Position numbers and translations under genes: made by a program | In this document: one piece after another, positions 34,690-43,712 of the stretch | How the letters are laid out: each line of letters opens with the position of its first letter | Numbering within the stretch: the stretch's first letter is position 1 | Notes under the pieces: model-generated | Told to the model about the DNA's origin: nothing | What the model saw: only the letters and a program-made list of their open reading frames with translations | The model's database searches: none | From: JBMOLK01 sp049325575 | Lineage (GTDB): Bacteria; Bacillota; Clostridia; Acetivibrionales; Acetivibrionaceae | Direction: 5' to 3' | DNA: 51,510 nucleotides | NCBI GenBank assembly: GCA_049325575.1 | Contig: JBMOLK010000243.1 | Span: 1-51,510 of the forward strand

Positions 34690-36210
34690 ATGCAGCAGCT
34701 AAATCGGTGTAAACTGGAGATGAAGGACATATCTATAGAATTCCCCGGTGTAAAAGCACTATCAAATGTAGATTTTCAAGTGGAGTCCGGAACCATACAT
34801 GCATTAATCGGTGCAAATGGTGCCGGCAAGTCAACGCTGATGAAAGTACTTTCTGGTGCCAATAATCACTATACAGGGAGAATATTTATTGACGGCCGGG
34901 AGGTCAATATACGTTCGCCTCGTAGAGCCAAGGAGCTGGCAATCCAGATAGTCTACCAGGAAGTTGATACTGCTTTGATACCTTATCTTAATGTAGCTGA
35001 AAATATTATGCTGGACGTATTGGTTAACAAGATGAAGGGCAGGCAATTTGTAAATTGGGCCAAGATACATGCATCGGCAAAAAAAGTTCTTGGACGACTT
35101 GGAGTAAAGCTTGATACACGCTCTTTGGTTCAGGACCTGACACTTGCACAGAAGCAGATGGTTTTGATAGCGAGGGCAATAGCTGAAGAGTGCAGATTCC
35201 TTATTCTTGATGAGCCAACAGCACCACTTAGTAATGCAGAGACAGAAGAGCTTTTTCGTGTTGTAAAGGACCTGGCGCATAACCAAAACGTCGGTGTCAT
35301 TTTTATATCCCATCGTTTACCGGAGTTGTTTGAAATATGTGAAGAGATTACTATTATGAAAGACGGTATGGTAGTAACACGCAGAAAGATTGAAGGATTA
35401 ACTGTAAAGCAGGTTGTTGAACTAATGCTGGGCCGTAAATTTGACGAGAACTACTTGAAGTACCAGGTGAATATTGGTGATAAGTTGTTTGAGGTTAGAA
35501 ATCTAAGTGAGAAGCAAGGTGCGATACAGGATGTGAATTTGTACGTGCGTGCCGGCGAAATTATTGGTATTGCAGGCCTGGTAGGTGCCGGTAAAACCGA
35601 ATTATGCAAAACAATATTTGGAGCACTGCATATTCGATCCGGTGAGGTAATGTTGAAAGGCAGGAAACTGAACATAAAAACACCGCATTCAGCGGTAAAA
35701 CAAGGGCTTGCTTTAGTACCAGAGGAAAGGCGTAAGGAAGGGGTGCTGGTACTGGAACCGGTATTTAGTAACCTTTCGGCAGCCAGCCTGTCTAATTTCT
35801 GCGGTCCTTTAGACTTTATAAAACCGCGTTCCGAACACTCTGCTGCGAAAAAGATAATTACAGAACTGGGAATTAAGACACCTAATGAAAACCAGAAGGT
35901 TGCTTTTTTATCTGGTGGAAACCAACAAAAGGTTGCTGTAGGCAAGTGGCTGATTGCAAACGCAGATATATATATATTTGATGAGCCAACCAAGGGCGTG
36001 GATGTTGGTGCCAAGCGTGATATCTTTGAACTGATAGGAAGGTTGGCCCAGATGGGAAAGGGTATAATATATGCTTCTTGCGAGTTGTCAGAGATAATTG
36101 GCATTAGTGACAGGGTTTATGTTATGTATGATGGAACGGTAGTAAAAGAACTCCAGACATCCGACACCAATGAAGAAGAAATCCTCTATTATTCAACAGG
36201 AGGTAAGTGA
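34690..36210 (+). CDS. Sugar ABC transporter ATPase (RbsA/MglA/XylG type, two domains)
   Basis: The 506-residue protein has two ABC cassettes. The first has Walker A GANGAGKS (41-48), Walker B LILDEPTAPL and the H-loop region ISHRL. The second has the variant Walker A GLVGAGKT (299-306), the signature LSGGNQQKVAVGKWL and IFDEPTKGVDVGAKRDI. This pattern is typical of the CUT2 family (ribose, galactose, xylose, AI-2), in which one polypeptide energises the transporter. The signature of the first cassette is degenerate (LTLAQKQMV), as is common in CUT2. The permease gene starts 3 bases after the stop. It powers uptake of the sugar captured by the upstream binding protein. Confidence 0.93.
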   Translation: MQQLNRCKLEMKDISIEFPGVKALSNVDFQVESGTIHALIGANGAGKSTLMKVLSGANNHYTGRIFIDGREVNIRSPRRAKELAIQIVYQEVDTALIPYLNVAENIMLDVLVNKMKGRQFVNWAKIHASAKKVLGRLGVKLDTRSLVQDLTLAQKQMVLIARAIAEECRFLILDEPTAPLSNAETEELFRVVKDLAHNQNVGVIFISHRLPELFEICEEITIMKDGMVVTRRKIEGLTVKQVVELMLGRKFDENYLKYQVNIGDKLFEVRNLSEKQGAIQDVNLYVRAGEIIGIAGLVGAGKTELCKTIFGALHIRSGEVMLKGRKLNIKTPHSAVKQGLALVPEERRKEGVLVLEPVFSNLSAASLSNFCGPLDFIKPRSEHSAAKKIITELGIKTPNENQKVAFLSGGNQQKVAVGKWLIANADIYIFDEPTKGVDVGAKRDIFELIGRLAQMGKGIIYASCELSEIIGISDRVYVMYDGTVVKELQTSDTNEEEILYYSTGGK

Positions 36211-36213
36211 CAA

Positions 36214-37215
36214 ATGTCCGTAAAAATTGAAAGTCCAAGGATAGTGGGAAATAAGTGGCTTACAGGCTTTTTGAACTTTATAAGTAAATGGGGCACAGTG
36301 CTTACCATACTTATTCTTATATTGGTTTTTGCAATAATGATGCCTCCCTTCATAGCACCATCCAATCTTGTGACCATACTTAGGAGTATTTCCATAGTTA
36401 CTGTAATAGCAGTAGGTGTTACAGTGTCACTAACGGTGGGTGGATTTGACCTGTCGGTGGGATCGGTTGCAACCTTTGCCGATGCGCTGGTTATATCAAT
36501 GTTTGTTTGGTACGGTATGTCTACATTTCCATCAATAGCAGTTGCACTGGTAGTATGTCTTATGGTTGCAGCTGTCAACGCCTTTCTAATAGTAAAGCTG
36601 AAGATACCCGACATGCTTGCCACGCTTTCAGCCATGTTTATTTTTGAAGGAGTAGCCATGACCTATACGGGTGGAGGGTCAATAAGCCAGGGTATGCCAA
36701 GACTGGACGGTACACCCACAGTTGGTAAGCTTACACCGCTGTTCAAGCTCATAGGTCAGGCCCCGTATATAATTATAATAATGCTGCTTGTGGTTGTTCT
36801 TGTACACATTTTTCTAAACTACACCAAGCATGGAAGATATATGTATGTAGTAGGCGGCAATATGGAAGCAGCACGCCTTTCCGGTATTCCTGTTAATAGT
36901 TACAGGACCCTGGCATACTTTCTGTCAGCGGTTCTAGCTGCTCTGGGTGGCGTTATGCTGGCTTCCAGAATAGGTTCGGCGCAGATAAATGCAGGTGCCG
37001 GGTATCTGATGCCATCAGTTGCTGCTGCATATATAGGATTTTCTGTTGGAGGCGCCGGGCGGCCTAATGCCATTGGGACATTTGTTGGGGCCGTACTGGT
37101 TGGTATACTGGAAAACGGCCTTGTTATGATGTCGGTTCCATATTATTCCCTTAACATTGTAAAGGGTTCGGTTCTTGCACTTGCACTTGCATCAACTTAC
37201 TTCAGAAAGAGGTAG
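36214..37215 (+). CDS. Sugar ABC transporter permease (CUT2 family)
   Basis: The 333-residue protein has about nine to ten membrane segments and the conserved CUT2 permease blocks (VGVTVSLTVGGFDLSVGSVA, then YVVGGNMEAARLSGIPVNSY and the coupling-helix region). It forms the membrane channel with the upstream ATPase. Only one permease gene is present, so it likely acts as a homodimer. GGAGGTAAG overlaps the ATPase stop and lies 8 bases before the ATG. The 63-base gap to the kinase gene has no terminator, so transporter and sugar enzymes are co-transcribed. Confidence 0.93.
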   Translation: MSVKIESPRIVGNKWLTGFLNFISKWGTVLTILILILVFAIMMPPFIAPSNLVTILRSISIVTVIAVGVTVSLTVGGFDLSVGSVATFADALVISMFVWYGMSTFPSIAVALVVCLMVAAVNAFLIVKLKIPDMLATLSAMFIFEGVAMTYTGGGSISQGMPRLDGTPTVGKLTPLFKLIGQAPYIIIIMLLVVVLVHIFLNYTKHGRYMYVVGGNMEAARLSGIPVNSYRTLAYFLSAVLAALGGVMLASRIGSAQINAGAGYLMPSVAAAYIGFSVGGAGRPNAIGTFVGAVLVGILENGLVMMSVPYYSLNIVKGSVLALALASTYFRKR

Positions 37216-37278
37216 CATCGGCGTTATATTAAAGTTCCATAACAATACAGTATTTTGTGAGGTAAGGAGGTAATTTTA

Positions 37279-38508
37279 ATGTCAAAGTTTGATAACTATT
37301 TTTTAATGAAACCTTCTGATGTCATTGAATATGCCAGAGAAAAGCTTGATATATTTGACAAGCATGGTAGCCTTGAGTGTAAGGAAATTGGAGATGGCAA
37401 TATTAATTATGTTTTTCGCGTATGGGATAAAAATTCCGACAAATCGGTAATAATCAAGCAAGCTGGTAATACTGCCCGTATTTCGGAAGATTTCAAGCTC
37501 TCTACCGACAGAAACAGGATCGAAGCAGAGATACTCAAGCTAGAGGGTAAGTTAGCCCCAGGCCTTGTACCTGTTGTATACAAATATGATGACGTAATGA
37601 ACTGCTGTTCCATGGAGGACCTTTCAGACCATACGATTATGCGCCGGGCTCTCATGGAGCATAAAAAATTCCCTCTCTTTGCAGACCACATTACAACATT
37701 TATGGTAAACACCCTTCTTCTTACTACTGATGTGGTTGTTGATCACAAGGAAAAGAAAGCAATGGTAAAAAGCTTTATTAATCCGGAACTTTGTGAGATC
37801 ACTGAGGACCTGGTTTACACTGAGCCTTTCAATGATAACAAGGGGCGCAATGATGTGTTTCCTCCCAATCTTGAGTGGGTCAAAAAGCACCTCTATGAGG
37901 ACAGGGAACTTAGATTTGAAGCAGCCAAACTGAAGTTCGAGTTTTTGAATAATGCACAGTCACTGCTTCATGGTGACCTTCATACCGGTTCAATTTTTAT
38001 AAAGGCTGATTCTACCAAGGTTATAGACCCTGAATTTGCGTTCTATGGTCCAATGGGGTATGACGTAGGTAATATTATTGCAAACCTTATATTTGCATGG
38101 GTCAATGCAGATGCTGTCATAAAGAGTGATGCCCAGCGCGCTGATTATACAGGCTGGCTTGAGAAAACCATTATTGAAATTGTGGACATGTTTTGTGACA
38201 AGTTTAAAAAGGCCTGGGAGGAAAATGTGACTGAAGTTTTAGCCAGGGAAGATGGTTTCTGTGAATGGTATCTCGGTACTGTGCTTAGGGATACTGCTGC
38301 TGTGACCGGTTTAGAACTTTGCAGACGTATAGTGGGATTGGCTCATGTCAAGGATATTACATCCATTGAAGGTGAGAATGCAAGGCTTCGTGCAGAACGT
38401 ATATGCATTACAGCTGCTAAAGACTATATTAAAAAGCGTGACAATTATAAGGCAGGGATAGATTTTATTAAGACATTAAAAGAAGCTGTTCAGCTGTTTA
38501 AACGTTAA
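37279..38508 (+). CDS. mtnK: 5-Methylthioribose kinase homologue (MtnK)
   Basis: The 409-residue protein matches MtnK along its length. It has an aminoglycoside-phosphotransferase-like fold with GDGNINYVFRV near residue 40, the catalytic loop LLHGDLHTGS (His231, Asp233) and the metal-binding VIDPEFAFYGPMGYDVGN (Asp250). MtnK phosphorylates C1 of 5-methylthioribose with ATP. In DHAP-shunt bacteria the same family also takes 5-deoxyribose. No other gene of the classical methionine salvage pathway (mtnB, mtnD, mtnW, mtnX) is nearby, while an aldolase and a microcompartment are, which argues for the DHAP shunt. It is 63 bases after the permease, behind AAGGAGG, and 17 bases before mtnA. Confidence 0.9.
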   Translation: MSKFDNYFLMKPSDVIEYAREKLDIFDKHGSLECKEIGDGNINYVFRVWDKNSDKSVIIKQAGNTARISEDFKLSTDRNRIEAEILKLEGKLAPGLVPVVYKYDDVMNCCSMEDLSDHTIMRRALMEHKKFPLFADHITTFMVNTLLLTTDVVVDHKEKKAMVKSFINPELCEITEDLVYTEPFNDNKGRNDVFPPNLEWVKKHLYEDRELRFEAAKLKFEFLNNAQSLLHGDLHTGSIFIKADSTKVIDPEFAFYGPMGYDVGNIIANLIFAWVNADAVIKSDAQRADYTGWLEKTIIEIVDMFCDKFKKAWEENVTEVLAREDGFCEWYLGTVLRDTAAVTGLELCRRIVGLAHVKDITSIEGENARLRAERICITAAKDYIKKRDNYKAGIDFIKTLKEAVQLFKR

Positions 38509-38525
38509 GTAAGGAGGTAATGGGA

Positions 38526-39629
38526 GTGAAAAATGATATAAATAAGGCATTGGATTTTGAGACGGTGGCATTGGATGATATAGGCGACGAATTGGTAATT
38601 ATCGATCAGACTCTTCTTCCTAATGAGACAAAATACCTTCGGCTAAAGGCCCAATCTCAAATCTGGGAGGCTATTTATGAGCTTCGTGTACGCGGGGCGC
38701 CTGCCATTGGAATAGCGGCTGCCTATGGAGCGTATCTTGGTGCCAAGGCAATAGAAGCAAGTGACTATAGGAGTTTTTATACAGAGTTTATGAAAGTCAA
38801 GGAATATCTTGCCTCGGCCAGACCAACTGCTGTCAACCTCTTTTGGGCACTTGACAGTATGGAAGAATGTGTGAAAAGCAATAAGGACAAACCGGTTTCA
38901 CAGATTAAGGAAGCGCTCCGCAGGGAGGCAGAGAGAATCAAGGCTGAGGATGTCTGGGTATGTAAATCTATAGGTGAGTATGGTCTGTCACTTATAAAAC
39001 CTGACATAGGCATACTGACACACTGCAATGCCGGGCAGCTGGCCACAGCCAAATACGGAACAGCACTTGCGCCCATATATTTGGGACATGAGAAGGGTTA
39101 CAAATTTAAAGTGTTTGCTGACGAAACCCGTCCTCTTCTTCAGGGAGCAAGACTTACGGCTTATGAACTAGAGAGAGCCGGGGTGGATGTTACTCTTATC
39201 TGTGATAATATGGCTTCCATGGTAATGAAGAACGGTTGGGTCCAGGCAGTATTTGTGGGCTGTGACCGTGTTGCTGCCAATGGCGATGCAGCTAACAAAA
39301 TTGGAACATCCGGTGTTGCTATCCTTGCTAAAAATTACAATATACCTTTTTATATTTGTGCTCCTACTTCCACCATTGATATGGCCTGCAGCACAGGGAA
39401 GGATATTCATATAGAAGAGCGAAAAGCGGAGGAGGTCACCTATAAGTGGTATGAAAAGCCCATGGCACCAAAAGGTGTAAAGGTGTTTAATCCGGCTTTT
39501 GATGTTACAGACGAGAGGTTTATAACCGCTATTATAACAGAATACGGAATTGCATATCCGCCTTTTGATGAATCTCTTAAGGAGATCTTTAAGAAAAAAG
39601 ACGAGGTAAAGAGATTAAATAAAGGTTGA
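38526..39629 (+). CDS. mtnA: 5-Methylthioribose-1-phosphate isomerase homologue (MtnA)
   Basis: The protein has 367 residues from GTG 38526 and belongs to the eIF2B-alpha-like MtnA family. Key blocks are RGAPAIGIAAAYG near residue 60, the catalytic Cys167 in ILTHCNAGQLATA and the catalytic Asp247 in FVGCDRVAANGD, followed by NKIGTSGVA. It converts an aldose 1-phosphate (methylthio- or 5-deoxyribose 1-phosphate) to the ribulose 1-phosphate cleaved by the aldolase encoded across the DeoR gene. AAGGAGG at 38511-38517 fits GTG 38526 (8 bases) better than ATG 38520 (2 bases). It is the last gene of the transporter operon; its stop lies inside the terminator stem. Confidence 0.92.
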   Translation: MKNDINKALDFETVALDDIGDELVIIDQTLLPNETKYLRLKAQSQIWEAIYELRVRGAPAIGIAAAYGAYLGAKAIEASDYRSFYTEFMKVKEYLASARPTAVNLFWALDSMEECVKSNKDKPVSQIKEALRREAERIKAEDVWVCKSIGEYGLSLIKPDIGILTHCNAGQLATAKYGTALAPIYLGHEKGYKFKVFADETRPLLQGARLTAYELERAGVDVTLICDNMASMVMKNGWVQAVFVGCDRVAANGDAANKIGTSGVAILAKNYNIPFYICAPTSTIDMACSTGKDIHIEERKAEEVTYKWYEKPMAPKGVKVFNPAFDVTDERFITAIITEYGIAYPPFDESLKEIFKKKDEVKRLNKG

Positions 39630-39651
39630 TGTGTAAACATCAACCTTTATT
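39621..39651. terminator. Bidirectional terminator between mtnA and the DeoR gene
   Basis: AAAGGTTGATG (39621-39631) and CATCAACCTTT (39638-39648) are perfect inverted repeats around a six-base loop. The right side is followed by a T-rich stretch, and the left side is A-rich, so it can end transcription from both convergent genes. Confidence 0.85.
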
Positions 39652-39656
39652 TAATA

Positions 39657-40418
39657 TTACTCACATTCAATAAGTTCAACATTTTGATCGGTAAGAAAAC
39701 TGTGCCATGCGTTATCAAGCTTCTTATCTACAACAATATAATCTATTTCATCAAAAGAGCCAATGGTTGCAAATGAAGTCTTGTTAAACTTGGTGTGGTC
39801 AGCTACCAGAAAGACCTTATTGGCGCGTTTTATGGCTAGCTGGCGAAGTTCAGCCTGCTGCTCATTGGAATCGGTTACTCCGTGCTCTATACTTACCGAG
39901 CGGCAGGAGATAAATGCTTTATCAACAAAAAAACCCTGCAGGCTGTTTAGAGCGCTGCGCCCAAGAAAAGACATGGATTTGGACGAAAGCAAACCACCGA
40001 CTGTTATAAGGCGCACAGACTCACTGTCAGCAAGAGTATTGGCAACCTTCAGAGAGTTTGTTATTACTGTGACCCGTTTGTTTCGTATTTTAGCTGATAT
40101 AAACAGTGAAGTAGTAGAAGCGTCAAGGAAGATTGAATCACCATGGTGAATAAGCTCAGCACATTTTATTGCAATTTTTTCCTTGTTTTCTACAAAGATA
40201 GTTTCACGTATATCAACATTGATGTCGTTCTCTACACCGTCTTGTATAAAGGCGCCGCCATAAGTACGTATAAGGACACCCTCATCTTCCAGGTATTTAA
40301 GGTCGCGCCGTATTGTTTCCTCTGTAACGGAGAACATCTTTGCCAGCTCTGATACCGAGACACTTTTCTTTTCAAGAACGAGTTCCTTGATTTTTGATTT
40401 ACGGGCTACAGGAAGCAA
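39657..40418 (-). CDS. DeoR-family sugar-responsive repressor
   Basis: The protein has the DeoR plan: an N-terminal helix-turn-helix (SVSELAKMFSVTEETIRRDL, then EDEGVLIRTYGGAF) and a C-terminal sugar-phosphate sensing domain (LDASTTSLFISAKI, VADHTKF, IDYIVVDK). Effectors of this family are phosphorylated sugars, so a ribose- or ribulose-1-phosphate intermediate of the pathway is a natural inducer. An in-frame ATG at 40436 has no ribosome binding site, but AAGAGGG inside that frame lies 6 bases before TTG 40418, which gives the common start MLPVARKSKI. It is convergent to mtnA and divergent from the microcompartment operon, with A-rich repeats in the shared promoter region. It likely represses both operons. 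Confidence 0.9.
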   Translation of the reverse strand: MLPVARKSKIKELVLEKKSVSVSELAKMFSVTEETIRRDLKYLEDEGVLIRTYGGAFIQDGVENDINVDIRETIFVENKEKIAIKCAELIHHGDSIFLDASTTSLFISAKIRNKRVTVITNSLKVANTLADSESVRLITVGGLLSSKSMSFLGRSALNSLQGFFVDKAFISCRSVSIEHGVTDSNEQQAELRQLAIKRANKVFLVADHTKFNKTSFATIGSFDEIDYIVVDKKLDNAWHSFLTDQNVELIECE

Positions 40419-40456
40419 GTTTATCCCTCTTTTCATATTTTCATAGTTCTTAGTAT

Positions 40457-40484
40457 ATTATACACCAAAACAATAAAAAAGCAA
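40457..40484 (-). promoter_or_regulatory. Promoter of the DeoR gene
   Basis: On the minus strand, TTGCTT (40484-40479) and TATAAT (40462-40457) are separated by 16 bases. It overlaps the A-rich repeats, which allows autoregulation. Confidence 0.5.
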
Positions 40485-40536
40485 AACGAAAAGAATGCAA
40501 AAAACAAATAAAAAGTTGTTATAAACACAAAAAATA

Positions 40537-40565
40537 TTGACAAAAAACCACAAAAGGTAGATAAT
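40537..40565 (+). promoter_or_regulatory. Sigma-A promoter of the microcompartment operon, with A-rich repeats
   Basis: TTGACA (40537-40542) and GATAAT (40560-40565) are separated by 17 bases, about 65 bases before the aldolase start. Repeated AACAAA/AACACAAAA units lie at 40465-40533 directly upstream, like those before the transporter operon, and are the best candidates for DeoR sites. Confidence 0.65.
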
Positions 40566-40629
40566 AATATTAGTTGACATAATTATTTGCGCCTGCCGTA
40601 TAAATTTAAAATGAAAGGGAGGTGTGAAG

Positions 40630-41472
40630 ATGTTAAAAATAGATGGTGTACAGTACATGACTGACTTTGAAGCAAAGAAAGCAATAATTGAAGTGGGAAA
40701 GCGCATGTACTTAAAAGGGTTTGTAGCTTCCAATGATGGAAACATCAGTGTAAAAGTAGGACCTAACGCCATATGGGTTACACCTACAGGTGTATCAAAA
40801 GGCTATATGACACCGGATATACTGGTGAAGCTGGACCTAAACGGCAAGGTTATATTTGGCCGCAGCAAACCGTCATCTGAGATAAAAATGCACCTTAGAG
40901 TGTACAATGAAAATCCCGAAGTCCTGGCTGTTACCCATGCACATCCGCCGGTGGCCACTTCTTTTGCCATAGCCGGCCTGAATCTTGACCGGGCTATACT
41001 ACCTGAAGCCGTCGTCAATCTGGGTTCCGTTCCTATTGCGCCTTATGCGACACCCGGTACAGAGGAAGTACCTGATTCCATTACTCCCTATTGTCGTTCT
41101 CATAATGCAGTACTACTTGCCAACCATGGTGCTCTGACATGGGGGAAGGATCTGTTTGAGGCATATTACAGGCTTGAGTCGGTTGAGTATTATGCAACTG
41201 TTATGATGTACACGGGTAATATTATTGGTAAAGCTAATGAACTTAGCTGTAATCAGGTTTCCCGGCTTGTACAGATACGTGAGAGACTCGGAATTAACTC
41301 TGGAGGTATGCCCCAGTGTTCTCTTACCGAAACAAATTTGGAAGGGTTTGAATCTCCTCATACTTCTAGTTCCAATAAGCTGCCTAAAACCGGTGACACG
41401 GACAAGGAAGCAGTAATCCGGACTATAGTAGAAAGAGTAACTCAAACCATCCTTCAAACCTATAAAAGGTGA
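40630..41472 (+). CDS. Class II aldolase (fuculose-phosphate-aldolase family) with encapsulation-type tail
   Basis: Residues 1-210 form the FucA/AraD/Ald2 aldolase domain with the zinc ligands His103 and His105 (THAHPP) and His166 (ANHGAL), Glu84 in SSEIKMH, and the phosphate-site SNDGNISVK. The protein has 280 residues against about 215 for FucA. The extra part is a flexible Ser/Thr/Asn-rich linker and a terminal amphipathic helix (DKEAVIRTIVERVTQTIL), which looks like a microcompartment encapsulation peptide. With mtnK and mtnA next door it should cleave 5-deoxy- or 5-methylthio-ribulose 1-phosphate to DHAP plus acetaldehyde or methylthioacetaldehyde; fuculose or rhamnulose phosphate is the alternative. 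AGGGAGG supports ATG 40630 over GTG 40624. Confidence 0.88.
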   Translation: MLKIDGVQYMTDFEAKKAIIEVGKRMYLKGFVASNDGNISVKVGPNAIWVTPTGVSKGYMTPDILVKLDLNGKVIFGRSKPSSEIKMHLRVYNENPEVLAVTHAHPPVATSFAIAGLNLDRAILPEAVVNLGSVPIAPYATPGTEEVPDSITPYCRSHNAVLLANHGALTWGKDLFEAYYRLESVEYYATVMMYTGNIIGKANELSCNQVSRLVQIRERLGINSGGMPQCSLTETNLEGFESPHTSSSNKLPKTGDTDKEAVIRTIVERVTQTILQTYKR

Positions 41473-41480
41473 GTGATTCC

Positions 41481-43004
41481 ATGAACATAAACGAGCAGGA
41501 TATTCAGCGTATTATCCAGGAAGTACTTAAAAATGTGGAGCAGGCCATACCACAAAATCCATCAATACAAGCTGCCAAGGAAGTTTCGATGGTGCAGCAG
41601 GTACAAACTCTTACCATACAACCGGAGAGCATATCCACGCCAAAGCAGATGGGTATATATGAAAGAGTTGAAGATGCCATAGATGCGGCATATGAGGCAC
41701 AGCGTATTTTTATAAAGGAGTTCAAACTAAGTGACAGGGAACGCCTTATAAACGCGATACGTCAAGTCTGTCATACACATGTGGAGACCCTGGCAAAAAT
41801 GGTCTGGGAAGAGACAAAGCTTGGGCGCTACGAGGATAAGATATTAAAGCACAAGTTGGTTATAGATAAGACACCTGGGCCGGAGGACTTAAAAACGGAT
41901 GCAGTATCAGGAGATGATGGGCTTACTATTGTAGAACATGCGCCGTTTGGAGTCATTGGCTCTATAACTCCGGTTACCAATCCTACAGAAACAATAATTA
42001 ACAATACCATTACCATGATAGCAGGTGGTAATACTGTAGTATTCAATGTTCATCCCTCTGCAAAGCGATGCTGTGCTTACGCGGTAGACCTTATAAACCG
42101 GACTGTAGTTGGTAATGGCGGTCCTGCAAACCTGGTTACAATGGTGCGTGAGCCTTCGCTGGAAACAGTAAAGGTGCTTTCAGAAAATCCAAAGGTTCGG
42201 ATTTTGGTTGGGACCGGCGGGTCTGCTATGGTAAAATCACTGCTTCAGTCCGGTAAGAAGGTTATTGGGGCGGGTGCCGGTAACCCTCCTGTAATTGTAG
42301 ATGAAACAGCTGATATTAAAAATGCTGCAACACAGATCTTCTTTGGAGCATCTTTTGACAATAACATTATATGTCTGGCGGAAAAAGAAGTTTTTGTTGT
42401 TGAACAAGCAGCAAATGATTTTATATACCACATGGTGGAAGAAGGTGCGTTTCTTCTTAACAACAGCCAGCTTGAAGAGATAATGAACCTTGTACTTAGT
42501 GTTGAGGAGAAACTATGCAGTAGCGGCTGTAGCTCCGGAATACGTCATGCCTATCATGTTAACAAGGAATGGGTGGGAAAGGATGCCGGCTTAATGCTGG
42601 AGCGTATAGGTGTTTCGGGTAAGAGAGATGTGCGCCTTTTGATATGTGAAGTTCCTTTTGATCATCCATTTGTACAGCTTGAACAGCTTATGCCGGTTCT
42701 TCCTGTTGTCCGCTGCAGAAATCTTGATGAAGCAATTGAAATGGCTGTAAAGGCAGAGCATGGCAATCGTCATACAGCATCAATGTTTTCTAGAAGCGTG
42801 GATAGCCTTACACGCTTTGCCCGTGAAGTAGAGACTACAATATTTGTGAAAAACGCGTGTACCCTTGCAGGTGTCGGCTTTGGAGGGGAAGGCTATGCTA
42901 CTATGACAATAGCGGGGCCAACTGGAGAAGGGCTCACATCACCCCGTTCATTCACTAGACAGAGGCGGTGTGTTCTGGCGGAGGGCGGCTTTCGGATAAT
43001 ATAA
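41481..43004 (+). CDS. CoA-acylating aldehyde dehydrogenase (PduP/EutE family)
   Basis: The protein has 507 residues. It starts with an amphipathic helix typical of encapsulation peptides (NINEQDIQRIIQEVLKNVEQ), a linker, then the catalytic domain (about 60-500) with the catalytic Cys298 in NNIICLAEKEVF and the cofactor-binding ITPVTNPTET. It oxidises the aldehyde made by the aldolase to acyl-CoA with NAD+, inside the shell. The start is ATG 41481 behind AGGTGAG; GTG 41469 in frame overlaps the aldolase stop. It lies 8 bases after the aldolase gene. Acetaldehyde to acetyl-CoA is the expected reaction if the shunt substrate is 5-deoxyribose. Confidence 0.93.
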   Translation: MNINEQDIQRIIQEVLKNVEQAIPQNPSIQAAKEVSMVQQVQTLTIQPESISTPKQMGIYERVEDAIDAAYEAQRIFIKEFKLSDRERLINAIRQVCHTHVETLAKMVWEETKLGRYEDKILKHKLVIDKTPGPEDLKTDAVSGDDGLTIVEHAPFGVIGSITPVTNPTETIINNTITMIAGGNTVVFNVHPSAKRCCAYAVDLINRTVVGNGGPANLVTMVREPSLETVKVLSENPKVRILVGTGGSAMVKSLLQSGKKVIGAGAGNPPVIVDETADIKNAATQIFFGASFDNNIICLAEKEVFVVEQAANDFIYHMVEEGAFLLNNSQLEEIMNLVLSVEEKLCSSGCSSGIRHAYHVNKEWVGKDAGLMLERIGVSGKRDVRLLICEVPFDHPFVQLEQLMPVLPVVRCRNLDEAIEMAVKAEHGNRHTASMFSRSVDSLTRFAREVETTIFVKNACTLAGVGFGGEGYATMTIAGPTGEGLTSPRSFTRQRRCVLAEGGFRII

Positions 43005-43019
43005 GGAGGTGGTGAATCC

Positions 43020-43340
43020 ATGTCCGATTTTGCAGTTGGTTTCCTGGAAGTAGCAGGATACTGCGTGGCTCTTGATGCCATGGATAAAGCATGTAAAGCT
43101 GCAGATATAACTATCATAGGTATTGACACAATAAATCCTAAAGATACAAAAGCTAGAATTCCACTTACAGTGCAGGTCAAATTTACCGGTACAATATCTA
43201 ATGTCTCTGCTGCACTTGAGGTAGCAAAAGAAATTGCAGCCAGGCATATTACACTGGATGAAATTACTGCCCATATAATAAATGGGCCTTATGAGGGGGT
43301 TAATAAACTTGCTGCTATTGGTAAAGTCAAGGTTAAGTGA
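43020..43340 (+). CDS. BMC-H shell protein, divergent (first copy)
   Basis: The 106-residue protein has one BMC domain (GFLEVAGYCVALDAMDKACK, ADITIIGIDTIN, VSAALEVAKEIAA). It is more divergent than the PduA-like copies downstream: it lacks the MIETRG start, has an insertion (NPKDTKARIPLT) and a different C-terminus. It should form hexamers in the shell and could give a pore of different character. AAGGAGGTGG precedes the ATG, 15 bases after the aldehyde dehydrogenase. Confidence 0.88.
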   Translation: MSDFAVGFLEVAGYCVALDAMDKACKAADITIIGIDTINPKDTKARIPLTVQVKFTGTISNVSAALEVAKEIAARHITLDEITAHIINGPYEGVNKLAAIGKVKVK

Positions 43341-43429
43341 AGATGTTATCTGCAAATGGTTAAACAAGCATTAAATAAATTTCCGTGAAGTAGAGCCAAA
43401 CAAAATACTATTTTAGGAGGTAATTCAAT

Positions 43430-43702
43430 ATGTCAGCAATAGGAATGATTGAAACCAGGGGTCTCACAGCTTCTATCGAGGCAGCCGATGCAATGCTTAA
43501 GGCAGCTAATGTTGAGCTGGTAGGTACCGAGAAGATAGGTTCAGGGCTCGTTACAGTTATTGTAAAGGGTGAAGTAGGTGCGGTAAAGGCGGCTACAGAA
43601 GCAGGTGCTGAAGCTGCACAGAGATTGGGCGAGCTTGTTGCAGTACATGTTATCCCACGTCCCCACGCTGATATCGAAAAGATACTTCCGGTATTGAAGT
43701 AA
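43430..43702 (+). CDS. BMC-H shell protein, PduA/EutM-like (copy A)
   Basis: The 90-residue canonical BMC-H protein starts IGMIETRGLTASIEAADAML, has the pore-region motif EKIGSGLVTVIVKGEVGAV and ends VHVIPRPHADIEKILPVLK. It forms the hexameric tiles of the shell. It differs from the copy at 44015 at nine of 90 positions. Unlike that copy, it has its own 89-base spacer and a TAGGAGG site. It is likely the major facet protein. Confidence 0.96.
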   Translation: MSAIGMIETRGLTASIEAADAMLKAANVELVGTEKIGSGLVTVIVKGEVGAVKAATEAGAEAAQRLGELVAVHVIPRPHADIEKILPVLK

Positions 43703-43712
43703 CTGATGGCCT

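Noticed and set aside
37279..39629. Classical methionine salvage pathway
   Set aside because: Only mtnK and mtnA homologues are present. The dehydratase, enolase/phosphatase and dioxygenase genes are missing, while an aldolase and a microcompartment follow.
40630..41472. Fucose/rhamnose microcompartment (FucA-type aldolase)
   Set aside because: No fucose or rhamnose isomerase or kinase gene is in the window. Not excluded by the aldolase sequence alone, so kept as the alternative.
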